64,000 nt of DNA. It comes from Leptospira ilyithenensis. GTDB taxonomy: Bacteria; Spirochaetota; Leptospiria; Leptospirales; Leptospiraceae. Positions 18,808 through 26,499 of the stretch are shown here, piece after piece. Position 1 is the stretch's first letter, and each line of letters opens with the position of its first letter. The stretch spans positions 62,001-126,000 of the forward strand of contig NZ_RQHV01000036.1 in the NCBI RefSeq assembly GCF_004771005.1, read 5' to 3'. The position numbers and the translations under genes were made by a program. The notes beneath the pieces were generated by a model. That model saw only the letters and a program-made list of their open reading frames with translations, did no database searches and was not told the DNA's origin.

Positions 18808-19335
18808 TGATTAATCTCCTGTAGAATCTCTTTCTAAGCACTCAACGGATATGCTAACTTGTCTATACTTTGAGAAAATTTATGTGTTACCGATTTTTCG
18901 AGTTTCTGCTGATCTCCGGATAACCAGCGGATCTCTTTCTATGGACACTTTGTTCCCATGTTGCCGATTATAATGCAGGATTTTCCGGTTTTTTTTTGTC
19001 CCGGAAAAAACTTTATACCAATCGAAACTATTTCTATAATTTTATGTTTACGCGGTCAACGAAAATAATTTATATAGTTATAATATATTTATATTTTAAT
19101 TTTAGAATATATTGAAATTATTTAAATATTGTTTGTTGGTGTAATATTCTATTCATGAATGGTGTTCGTTCATATTTTTTTCGAAACGTCCGATCCCATT
19201 TACCTTCGATATTTTTTATTGTAAGGGGATTTTTTGGGAACCTGGGACAAATACTCCTGAAAAAAATATGCTTATTTGTAATACTTAATGCTTATGATTT
19301 CGAAAGTAAAAATGCTGTTTTCGTATTTGATCTGT
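18808..19335. other. Upstream region of SBBP copy B; no gene seen
   Basis: About 300 bases match the region upstream of copy A, including the TTTTCCGG/CCGGAAAA inverted repeat and an A/T-rich stretch that may hold the promoter. The rest (about 19110-19335) is AT-rich and separates the duplicated unit from the next minus-strand gene. An overlapping plus-strand frame (19155-19361) looks spurious. Confidence 0.5.
18981..19008. repeat. Conserved inverted repeat upstream of SBBP copy B
   Basis: TTTTCCGG (18981-18988) and CCGGAAAA (19001-19008) with a 12-base T-rich spacer, the counterpart of 16631-16660. Confidence 0.6.
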
Positions 19336-20535
19336 TTAATAGTCAAACCATTGTAATGTGAATTCAAATCCTCTCCTTTCTTTTGTAATTCCTCCTCCTA
19401 CGATAGCGAGGCCAGTCGTAAAAAAAGGAATTTCGATAAGATGATAGGGAGGAAGTCTATGAAATTCGTAAGATTCGAAGTCTTTTCTGGACAAAAACCA
19501 ATCGAACCGCAGGACATCGATCCATTCTTTGGTTTGAAAGAACAGTTTCGTTTTGCTGCATCCGTAAAATTCTATATAAGGATCGGATCTCCAAAACCTG
19601 AACTTATCCGCATTTTCAAAATTCGTTCGGACCGAATCCGGATTTTCCTCATCGGAAGAAACTTTGTATGTGAACATGTTTCCTTCTTCGAAGTATATAT
19701 TTCTGGAAAATCTCCGATACACTTCCGTTTCCATTGTTTCAATCAGACCTTCTCCTTCTTTCGGCTCCAAGGCAGGTGAGTTTTGAATCATTTGGAATTT
19801 GTTTTTTGAAACTGATTTTTGCAAAACCTCTCGCACTGGTTTCGATAGTTTCGGTAATTCGAATTTGACGATCCTTTCATCAAAGGAAGAGATGAAGCTT
19901 TGTACAAACGGTCCGTGTATGAGAGGAATGATTTCTGCCGTAAACATACTGTTACTCAGAAATTTTGCGAATTCCGATTCATGAGTAAACAGATTGGATA
20001 CGATTTTATATTCTTCTTCGGGAGTTCCGGAGTAAAGGATACGAACCAAACGAAACAGAAAGTTTTTACTTTTTTTATCGAAGTAAAGCATTTCTATTTT
20101 CTCATTTACTTCTTCTTCCGAAAAATTCGGATTCACTATATCGCGTAGAGAAAGATATTTATTTTGTCCGTATTTTGTTCGTTTGGTTTTTGTAAGGTGA
20201 ATGCTTTCCTGATGAATCATTCCTCCGATTTGAATTTCACCTGTTTCGGGCTTTGGATGGTTGTAATCAAAAGTATCAATCGACACGGAAGGAAAACGAG
20301 TCCGATTCCAATGGAGAGAGTATAAAAATTTGGGAATTAAAATCGGTTCGCTATGAAGAGAGGGGAGTTCCGGTATTTTTGATTTTGGGAAGTTATAAAA
20401 TGGTTCGGATAAGGATTGAATTCTTGCTACTGAGTTCGGTGTAGCAAAAAAGAAATGGTAGTTTTTTCCTTCTTTGTGGATCAAGAACTTGATTTTTTTA
20501 GTTTTTTCTGTATTTTGATTCTGAAATTTTCCCAA
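19336..20535 (-). CDS. Hypothetical protein with possible FliG C-terminal-like segment
   Basis: Soluble protein of up to 399 residues without signal peptide. Residues about 190-285 follow the pattern of the FliG C-terminal domain: M-F followed by a short acidic-hydrophobic helix, a D-x-x-I-V stretch, V-R-E-V-L-Q-K-S-V-S-K resembling the FliG K-I-F-K-N-M-S-K helix, then a second helix ending before a glycine. The flanking parts are unrecognised. The start is uncertain: TTG at 20535 overlaps the upstream gene by 55 bases, whereas TTG at 20484 would make a TTGA junction with its stop; neither has a good ribosome site. It is last in a cluster that includes flgM, which makes a flagellar link plausible but unproven. 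Confidence 0.5.
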   Translation of the reverse strand: MGKFQNQNTEKTKKIKFLIHKEGKNYHFFFATPNSVARIQSLSEPFYNFPKSKIPELPSLHSEPILIPKFLYSLHWNRTRFPSVSIDTFDYNHPKPETGEIQIGGMIHQESIHLTKTKRTKYGQNKYLSLRDIVNPNFSEEEVNEKIEMLYFDKKSKNFLFRLVRILYSGTPEEEYKIVSNLFTHESEFAKFLSNSMFTAEIIPLIHGPFVQSFISSFDERIVKFELPKLSKPVREVLQKSVSKNKFQMIQNSPALEPKEGEGLIETMETEVYRRFSRNIYFEEGNMFTYKVSSDEENPDSVRTNFENADKFRFWRSDPYIEFYGCSKTKLFFQTKEWIDVLRFDWFLSRKDFESYEFHRLPPYHLIEIPFFTTGLAIVGGGITKERRGFEFTLQWFDY

Positions 20536-20723
20536 TGATAATCGGCTTTCAATTCTTCGAACTCTTTCTCCACACCGAAACGTAAAAAATCAAAAATTTC
20601 AGTGTGATCCATCCCCACTATAATCGATAGATCCGTGATGACTCTTTCCAGTCTCCGTGCATCACGGTCACTCAGTGAAAAGGTCTTCATCAATTCTGTT
20701 TCGAATTCTGTTAATCGGATCAA
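20481..20723 (-). CDS. Small conserved-looking hypothetical protein
   Basis: An 80-residue soluble, highly charged protein predicted as nearly all helix, ending in a Lys-rich tail. No motif recognised. It lies 13 bases downstream of the Fe-ADH-like gene and overlaps the start of the FliG-like gene, so it is probably in the same transcript. It could be a helix-rich partner of either neighbour; this is inference only. Confidence 0.55.
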   Translation of the reverse strand: MIRLTEFETELMKTFSLSDRDARRLERVITDLSIIVGMDHTEIFDFLRFGVEKEFEELKADYHWENFRIKIQKKLKKSSS

Positions 20724-20736
20724 AATCTTACCAAAC

Positions 20737-21903
20737 TTAGAATGCTGCGACTAGTATCGTCTCTATCTCATTTTTTGGCAATTCTCTGGGAAGGCAATCC
20801 AGAAACGGGTAGGTCGCGGCAAGAGTTGCGATTCCCGGAAGGTCGATTTTTTTCACTTCATACTCTGATAATCTTTGGGGAATTCTGAGTTCCAGATAAA
20901 TCTTTCTGATTCCTTCCACCGCTTTGATCGCAGCCTCAATGACCGAAATATTGGAAACGTCTTCGTCCAAAGCTCTCGCAATCATTACATATTTACCGGC
21001 GGAGGAGGTGAGGTTGTATTCCATCACATGGGGAAGTAAGATCGACATAGCTTGGAATATATCAAGATTGGTAACAGTTGTTACTGCAAGAGACAGTGCA
21101 TAACATAACCCGAGAGAGCTCGTAGATTGGGCGATTCCCGCAAGCAAACTTGCTGCGTAGATTGAGTTTTTAGGACCCAGGTTGCGCGGTTCCCGGATGG
21201 CGGGTACAATGTTTTTGGAAATCAATTCGATGGCACGCAGTGCGGTAGAGGAGGTGATTTCGTTTGCGTATTTGGAAAGAATACTGTCTACTGCAGCAGA
21301 TAGAATTGCGATTCCTGTTTTGGCGGTTTCCGTAGAGGACATACCCGCGCCGATTTTCGGATCGGATACGACTAGTTCGGGAAAAGCCCATTCGTGTGCG
21401 AAGTATTTTCTGTTTTTATCCTTATCATCCACAACAGAAAAGAAAGGAGAACATTCGTTTCCGAGAAGAGGTTTGGTAGGAACAACTATGACGGGAAGTC
21501 CTTTTCTTTTTAATTGTTTTTTGCCAACTAGCAGTTCTTCTGCGAACAGATTGTTTGTTGCCAAGAGCGCTGCCGCTTTACCTGCGTTAATTGATTCAAA
21601 GGAGCCATAAGCCACAACGCAATCCGCATTTGATATGCGAAGAAAATGTGCCGTAGAGTCCAAATCTTTAAAATGAACTTTATCTACTATATCATCGAAG
21701 ATGATCACCCCTTCGGAGTGTTTTTCCAAACTGGTTTTGATGATGGATAATTCTTCAGCGTTCTCCAGTTCCTTTTGGGTGGCGATGAGAACAACCCTGG
21801 TACCAATGTTTTTAACAAAGGAACCTAGTTTATAACCGCAGTCGATTTCGAAGTGAATTTTTGTGGGAAATTGGAAGTTGATCCATTCCGGGAGGACTGG
21901 CAT
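20737..21903 (-). CDS. Iron-containing alcohol dehydrogenase homologue lacking metal ligands
   Basis: 388-residue protein with the fold signature of group III (Fe) alcohol dehydrogenases: an N-terminal Rossmann-like half, V-P-T-K-P-x-x-G-N-E-C-S, V-S-D-P, and the C-terminal helical half with L-L-P-H-V-M-E-Y-N exactly in register. The four metal ligands of this family (one Asp, three His) are replaced: Ala199, Ala203, Tyr268 and Ile282. The G-G-G-S nucleotide loop is also altered (Y-G-S-F-E-S). It is therefore probably not an active dehydrogenase and may have been recruited to a structural or binding role. It is downstream of flgM and upstream of the 80-aa and FliG-like genes on the same strand. 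Confidence 0.75.
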   Translation of the reverse strand: MPVLPEWINFQFPTKIHFEIDCGYKLGSFVKNIGTRVVLIATQKELENAEELSIIKTSLEKHSEGVIIFDDIVDKVHFKDLDSTAHFLRISNADCVVAYGSFESINAGKAAALLATNNLFAEELLVGKKQLKRKGLPVIVVPTKPLLGNECSPFFSVVDDKDKNRKYFAHEWAFPELVVSDPKIGAGMSSTETAKTGIAILSAAVDSILSKYANEITSSTALRAIELISKNIVPAIREPRNLGPKNSIYAASLLAGIAQSTSSLGLCYALSLAVTTVTNLDIFQAMSILLPHVMEYNLTSSAGKYVMIARALDEDVSNISVIEAAIKAVEGIRKIYLELRIPQRLSEYEVKKIDLPGIATLAATYPFLDCLPRELPKNEIETILVAAF

Positions 21904-21986
21904 ATGTCCTCCTACGTATAACTAAATGAAGGTGGTAGAATCCGCAAAGAGGACAAATTGAAAGGACCCCTCACCACCTGTCCTTT

Positions 21987-22313
21987 TTACAATTGTCCTA
22001 AAAATGTAGAAGCAATTTGGTCGGAAATTTTATCCAACATGTTGTTGGAAAGATTATCATAATCTCCGTTTTTTAAACGATCTTTAACTGCTTTTATTTT
22101 TTCCGTACGGTCTTCTTCGGGAGGAGCACTTACTATCTGTTTTGCGATTTGTTTTACTTCAGATTGTAATTTTGCCTCCGTTGCAAGTTTTTTAGCAGCA
22201 TCGGAGATCGAAATTGTGTCTACTGGACCGTTAGATTCTGTTTTGGAAGTAGAAGCAGTCTTTTTCGGTTCATAACCGTAACCACCAACTCTCCCTATTT
22301 TATCTACGTTCAT
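21987..22313 (-). CDS. flgM: Anti-sigma-28 factor FlgM
   Basis: Negative regulator that binds the flagellar sigma factor FliA until the hook-basal body is complete. From ATG 22313 the product has 108 residues and fits FlgM: an N-terminal V-D-K-I-G-R-V-G-G-Y segment, V-D-T-I-S-I-S-D-A-A-K-K-L-A, then the sigma-binding C-terminal helices with R-T-E-K-I-K-A-V-K-D-R-L-K-N-G-D-Y. A longer TTG start at 22337 would overlap rsmI; the ATG is preferred because a GAGGA ribosome site lies about eight bases upstream. It follows rsmI by 20 bases. Confidence 0.88.
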   Translation of the reverse strand: MNVDKIGRVGGYGYEPKKTASTSKTESNGPVDTISISDAAKKLATEAKLQSEVKQIAKQIVSAPPEEDRTEKIKAVKDRLKNGDYDNLSNNMLDKISDQIASTFLGQL

Positions 22314-22333
22314 GCTATTTGTCCTCTTTCGAT

Positions 22334-23044
22334 TCAAGTATCGGAGATTATAGAAAATCCCTTAAGCTTTTTTTTTCGTGAATTCAGGAGAAATACGAAT
22401 TCACCCTTTGCCACAGGAGGATTTTCCAAAAGTTCCTTTGGATTGGCATAATAACGTATTTCCTCGAATGTCTTTGTCAATTCTCTTCCTACTAGGATTT
22501 CATTTTCGGGAAAAAGTTCCAAAAGCATAGGGTAGAGGCGGGGTAATTTATGAACCGATTCGTAAAATACAACCAGTCCTTCTATTTTTCCCGCTTCTTC
22601 CAGTTCCTTTCGTTTTTTGCCGGGCTTTTCTGATAAAAATCCCAAAAACAAGGTGGGGTTTACCTGAAATCCGGAAACGGAAAGTAGCGCAGTGAGTGCG
22701 GAAGCACCCGGAACCGGAACAACGGAAAAACCTTTCTCCCTTGCGATTCGGACCAAATGGGAACCGGGGTCGGATACTCCCGGTGTTCCTGCATCCGATA
22801 CAAGTGCATAGGATTTGCCTTCTTTCAGGCCTTGCATCAAGGGGGCGTAAGGTGTTTCAGAAGAATCTTTATAAACAGGGTAAACTTTTGCGTTCACTCC
22901 CAACTTGGAAAATAATTTCCTGGTTTCGGAAAGAGATTCGCAATATACTGCTTCCACCGAATTCCAAACTTCAATTGCACGTGCGGTAACATCTCCCAGG
23001 TTTCCAATGGGGGTCGCCACTACATACAGAGCACCTTTTTCCAT
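22334..23044 (-). CDS. rsmI: 16S rRNA 2'-O-methyltransferase RsmI (C1402)
   Basis: Methylates the 2'-OH of C1402 in the ribosomal P site. The family hallmarks are present: Y-V-V-A-T-P-I-G-N-L-G-D at the N-terminus, the S-D-A-G-T-P-G-V-S-D-P-G SAM-binding motif and V-P-G-A-S-A-L. The open frame continues 48 codons upstream, but the conserved N-terminus begins at ATG 23044, directly after the TAA of the preceding lipoprotein gene, giving the usual length of about 236 residues. Second gene of the cluster running toward flgM. Confidence 0.95.
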   Translation of the reverse strand: MEKGALYVVATPIGNLGDVTARAIEVWNSVEAVYCESLSETRKLFSKLGVNAKVYPVYKDSSETPYAPLMQGLKEGKSYALVSDAGTPGVSDPGSHLVRIAREKGFSVVPVPGASALTALLSVSGFQVNPTLFLGFLSEKPGKKRKELEEAGKIEGLVVFYESVHKLPRLYPMLLELFPENEILVGRELTKTFEEIRYYANPKELLENPPVAKGEFVFLLNSRKKKLKGFSIISDT

Positions 23045-23045
23045 A

Positions 23046-23810
23046 TTACGGGCCAATGAACTGACAACCTGGGGGTTTGGAACCTGACGGACAGGGACAA
23101 CCCAATGTTTCTTTTCCTGACACCAAACAAGGATTGCAGGCACTCCCCAAAGGGCAGGCACTCGGGGTTCCGCAACCGGAAACAGCACAAGCAGCGTTTG
23201 TATTGCAGCCTGTATTGGCCGGACAAAGAGAAAGAGGGGGAACTCCTAGTGCTTGAGCTGCCATTTCATAGCCACCGGAACAATTGGAAACACTGGCAGA
23301 AGGGTTGGAAATCAAACCATTGGCAAGGAAGGAACGAAGTGTAAAATTATAAATCTGGCATTTTTGAAACGGATACACTCCGGGCGGAGGAATCTGATAA
23401 CGGATTCTTTTGGTAATTATGTTTTTGGAATCCGTAGAGTTTTGAAACGGTAAATGGGGAAAACTGGGTTGTACCCCATCTTCCAACCATTCCCCTGAAA
23501 TCGTTTGAATGATCGCAGGTGTGGCAGTGGTGATATAGAGATTGTAACCTTGGAATTGAGGCTCTCTGTTGGTTATATAATAACGAACTAAAAATTCCGG
23601 ACGGGGGTTTGCATTAAAATTCAAGGCATCCAATTCGAAATTGTCGGTAATATTACTATTTACGGCGACTATTGCCAGGATTTGGGGAACGCTCGGTGGC
23701 ACTAAGAAAATAAAAGGGGCAACTGGGGTATCCGTATTAGTTCCACAGCTAAAAAAGGAAAGAAAGGAAAAGCTGACTAGATATATTGGGTATGAGAGGG
23801 TGCGTCGCAT
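23046..23810 (-). CDS. Lipoprotein with Cys-rich C-terminal tail
   Basis: Protein of about 254 residues starting at ATG 23810 (a longer frame to 23831 adds seven residues). The signal ends in a lipobox F-F-S-C. The mature part has predicted beta strands with Pro-rich segments, and the last 60 residues contain ten cysteines in Gly/Ala/Pro-rich spacing (for example G-C-P-C-P), suggesting a small disulphide-knotted or metal-binding tail. It ends one base before rsmI. No family recognised; secreted or surface location is inferred from the lipobox. Confidence 0.65.
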   Translation of the reverse strand: MRRTLSYPIYLVSFSFLSFFSCGTNTDTPVAPFIFLVPPSVPQILAIVAVNSNITDNFELDALNFNANPRPEFLVRYYITNREPQFQGYNLYITTATPAIIQTISGEWLEDGVQPSFPHLPFQNSTDSKNIITKRIRYQIPPPGVYPFQKCQIYNFTLRSFLANGLISNPSASVSNCSGGYEMAAQALGVPPLSLCPANTGCNTNAACAVSGCGTPSACPLGSACNPCLVSGKETLGCPCPSGSKPPGCQFIGP

Positions 23811-23850
23811 GTAAAAAACGTTCCCTCCCACGATTTTAGGAATTCAATCT

Positions 23851-24543
23851 ATGGGAATCCAAAAAAAAATACTCTATTCAGCTTTCGTAGCTCTCATTCT
23901 GTTCTTTGTCGCATTGCTTTTTACCTTTCGGGATGATGAAGCGGAAAAAGAGAAAAAAGACAAAAAATCCAAAGCACTTTCTTATTTGTTAGGAGGTGGT
24001 TCCAAAGGAAAAACAAACAATCCGCTAGGAGTCAGAGGAGAGGATGCGGAATCCATCTTCGACTCGGACTATTACAAAGCCGGCGGGATGAAATACGAAG
24101 AAGACTCTAAAATTGCAAATAATTCAGGTGATGGAGAGATCCCGATCAATCCTCAAACCGGCAAGCCGTATCCTCCCGAGGCAATGGAGACATTTGATGA
24201 ACTCCGCGAACTTTTTCCTGATAACGATTTGATTCCGAAACGTCTGACTCCCGAACTCAAAGCGCAAGCAGAACAACACGGACAAAAACTGGCACAGGCC
24301 ACAACATCCGTGTTCGGTGGAACTCCTTCCGCTTCCGACGTTCAGTTTTATTATTCGCATGTTAAAAAACAAGGGAACGACCGGATGGAGATCATCAATT
24401 ATCTGATTGAGAGCCAAGGTGGAGAAGATCCCGAAATGGACAAAAAATTTCAGGAAATACTAACCAATATTAAATTCCAAAACGAACAAGTGGATAAGGA
24501 AATGGAATCAGCCTATAATAAAGCGGGTGTATCTCTTCCTTAA
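23851..24543 (+). CDS. Membrane-anchored hypothetical protein
   Basis: 230-residue protein with one N-terminal transmembrane segment (about residues 8-25, F-V-A-L-I-L-F-F-V-A-L-L-F) followed by a highly charged Lys/Glu linker and a helical C-terminal part (about 125-225). No enzymatic motif seen. It is divergent from the Cys-rich lipoprotein gene, with 40 bases between start codons, and converges on nadE with a three-base gap. Likely an envelope protein of unknown role. Confidence 0.6.
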   Translation: MGIQKKILYSAFVALILFFVALLFTFRDDEAEKEKKDKKSKALSYLLGGGSKGKTNNPLGVRGEDAESIFDSDYYKAGGMKYEEDSKIANNSGDGEIPINPQTGKPYPPEAMETFDELRELFPDNDLIPKRLTPELKAQAEQHGQKLAQATTSVFGGTPSASDVQFYYSHVKKQGNDRMEIINYLIESQGGEDPEMDKKFQEILTNIKFQNEQVDKEMESAYNKAGVSLP

Positions 24544-24546
24544 AGT

Positions 24547-26499
24547 TTAGAATTCACCGGATAGGATCGGATAACGAAGGCTTGTTTTCGGATCCAGTCC
24601 GTATTCATCCAAATGAAAAGAGGGAGGAAGCCTTTCTCTTTTCCACTGGGAAACTTTAAATAGTCGAACGAATCTTTCTATTTGGTTTGAAACTGTATCC
24701 TTGGAAAGAGAGTTGTCCTTTTCCAGGATTCTTTCCAGGCATTCCGCTTCGTCTAGCCCCACATAAACCAGAAGCCTTTCTATCTCTTGCAAAATCGGAT
24801 AGGGCATCAAGTCCTTTTCATCTTCCTGCTCCGTAACAAGCGGTCTGAGCTCTGCAGTGGGTTTTGTTTGTCTTAAAATTCCTATGGATTCTTTAGGACT
24901 TATGTATGCATTATTTCCTTCTTGGATATCGTCCAAAAAGCAAAGCAGAAATTCCTTGCTCACTCCTGCAATCGGGCAAAGAGACCCGGAAGAATCTCCG
25001 TCCATGGTCGTATAACCGACGCTACCTTCGCTACGATTGCTTGTGGACAATAACAAATGTCCGTTCGTGTTGGCAAGTAACCAGATGAGAGGAGATCTGA
25101 CTCTGGCTTGAATATTTTGAAGTGCGAGATCATCCGTTTCCCAATTCAATTTTTTGCCGATCTGGGATTCGATCAATTCGACTGCATTGGAAACGGAGGA
25201 ATCAATCGAGATTTGATAGTGTTTGTTTCCTATTTCCCGGGAAAGAAGGGATGCGATCTTTTCCGTCAATGTGGAATTGTTTTCGGTCTTTTGGTAAAGT
25301 GTAACCAATAGATTTTCCTCATGGATCCCCAATTCCGAAAAAATGGAATTTCCCGATTCCTCTTTGGCAAGTTCCTTCATCGAATTTACGAGCAATGCGC
25401 ATATCGCACTGTCCGCACCACCTGATAGAGATAAGGTGAATCCTTTTGTTTTGGACTTCCGCAGATAATCATAAAGTCCGAGCGAAACTGCACGGGTAAA
25501 ATCATCGTAAACGGTAACAGGTGCCTTGTAATCGGATTCTTTTCGTTTTTCTTTTTCCCTCATATCCAATATAAAATTCGAAGTGCTGGAATCTTTGTTC
25601 AGCGAGGTCAAACGGAAGATTGGAATTTTTTTGTGATTTCCGTTCGGGTGAGAATTTCTGAATTCCTTGGCGCGAAGGGAACGAAGTTCGGAAAGAGAAG
25701 ATCCGTAAGTTGTGATTTGATAAGTGGAAAAAAAGAGCCTCGGTCCTTCTTTGGAAACGTTTCCGTTTTCACAAAACAAACTGCCTCCTTCGTATATGGC
25801 TCTGCCGGATTCGTTTCCGCAAAGATTGGTAAAAACAGTCAGGTTTCTTTGGATTCTGCTTGTTTCCTGAAAGATTCTTTTTCGGATTTCTCTTTTTCCC
25901 ATAGCAAAATGGGAAGCACCCGGAGAAAACAAAACATCGATTCCGTTTTCGGCATAATATTGAGAAGGACGGTTCAGATTCCAGGAGTCTTCGCAGATTT
26001 CGACTGCGGAGAGAATTCCGTTTTTTTCCAGGATAAAATGTCCGAAAGGAATCGATTTCTGATTCGCAAAACTATGATTTGGTGGAATAAAACTTTCGCT
26101 GATAAAACCGGAAGGAGAATGAAACCATCTTTTTTCATAATGGATTCCCGTGTTGGCAAGATTCATTTTAGGAACCAAACAAATTACTTCACCGGCATGA
26201 AGGACTGCGATGCAATTGTACAAATAAGAAGAATGAAAAACCGGTAAGCCGACCAAAATCGTTTTGTCTTTGGAATAGGGAAGGATTTCGAGAAGGGACG
26301 TCCAGGATCTTTTCCAAACCGATTCTTTGTAAAAAGCGTCTTCACATCCGTACCCGGAGATGGCAAGTTCCGGAAATAATACATAATCGGAATCGATTAT
26401 CTCTTCGGACTCGAGACTGGACTTGATTGATTTTAGATTTCCTGAAAAATCGAGAGGAGTTGTATTGAGAGATACAGCTGCAATTTTAATTAGGGTCAT
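24547..26499 (-). CDS. nadE: Glutamine-dependent NAD+ synthetase
   Basis: Makes NAD+ from deamido-NAD+ using glutamine. Two domains are visible: an N-terminal nitrilase-type glutaminase with the Glu44-Lys111-Cys169 triad (F-P-E, P-K-M-N, E-I-C-E-D-S-W) and a C-terminal synthetase with the pyrophosphate-binding P-loop S-G-G-A-D-S-A. The product is about 650 residues, normal for the two-domain enzyme. The frame is open upstream to 26553, but ATG 26499 begins right before the conserved first strand; this start overlaps the waaA stop by 14 bases. Confidence 0.95.
   Translation of the reverse strand: MTLIKIAAVSLNTTPLDFSGNLKSIKSSLESEEIIDSDYVLFPELAISGYGCEDAFYKESVWKRSWTSLLEILPYSKDKTILVGLPVFHSSYLYNCIAVLHAGEVICLVPKMNLANTGIHYEKRWFHSPSGFISESFIPPNHSFANQKSIPFGHFILEKNGILSAVEICEDSWNLNRPSQYYAENGIDVLFSPGASHFAMGKREIRKRIFQETSRIQRNLTVFTNLCGNESGRAIYEGGSLFCENGNVSKEGPRLFFSTYQITTYGSSLSELRSLRAKEFRNSHPNGNHKKIPIFRLTSLNKDSSTSNFILDMREKEKRKESDYKAPVTVYDDFTRAVSLGLYDYLRKSKTKGFTLSLSGGADSAICALLVNSMKELAKEESGNSIFSELGIHEENLLVTLYQKTENNSTLTEKIASLLSREIGNKHYQISIDSSVSNAVELIESQIGKKLNWETDDLALQNIQARVRSPLIWLLANTNGHLLLSTSNRSEGSVGYTTMDGDSSGSLCPIAGVSKEFLLCFLDDIQEGNNAYISPKESIGILRQTKPTAELRPLVTEQEDEKDLMPYPILQEIERLLVYVGLDEAECLERILEKDNSLSKDTVSNQIERFVRLFKVSQWKRERLPPSFHLDEYGLDPKTSLRYPILSGEF

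Noticed and set aside
19155..19361. 68-codon plus-strand frame upstream of SBBP copy B
   Set aside because: Starts in AT-rich DNA, runs into the 3' end of the opposite gene and has no recognisable features.
25633..26247. 204-residue open frame antisense to nadE
   Set aside because: It lies wholly inside the clear nadE gene, has no recognisable motif or ribosome site, and its composition follows from the codon pattern of the real gene.
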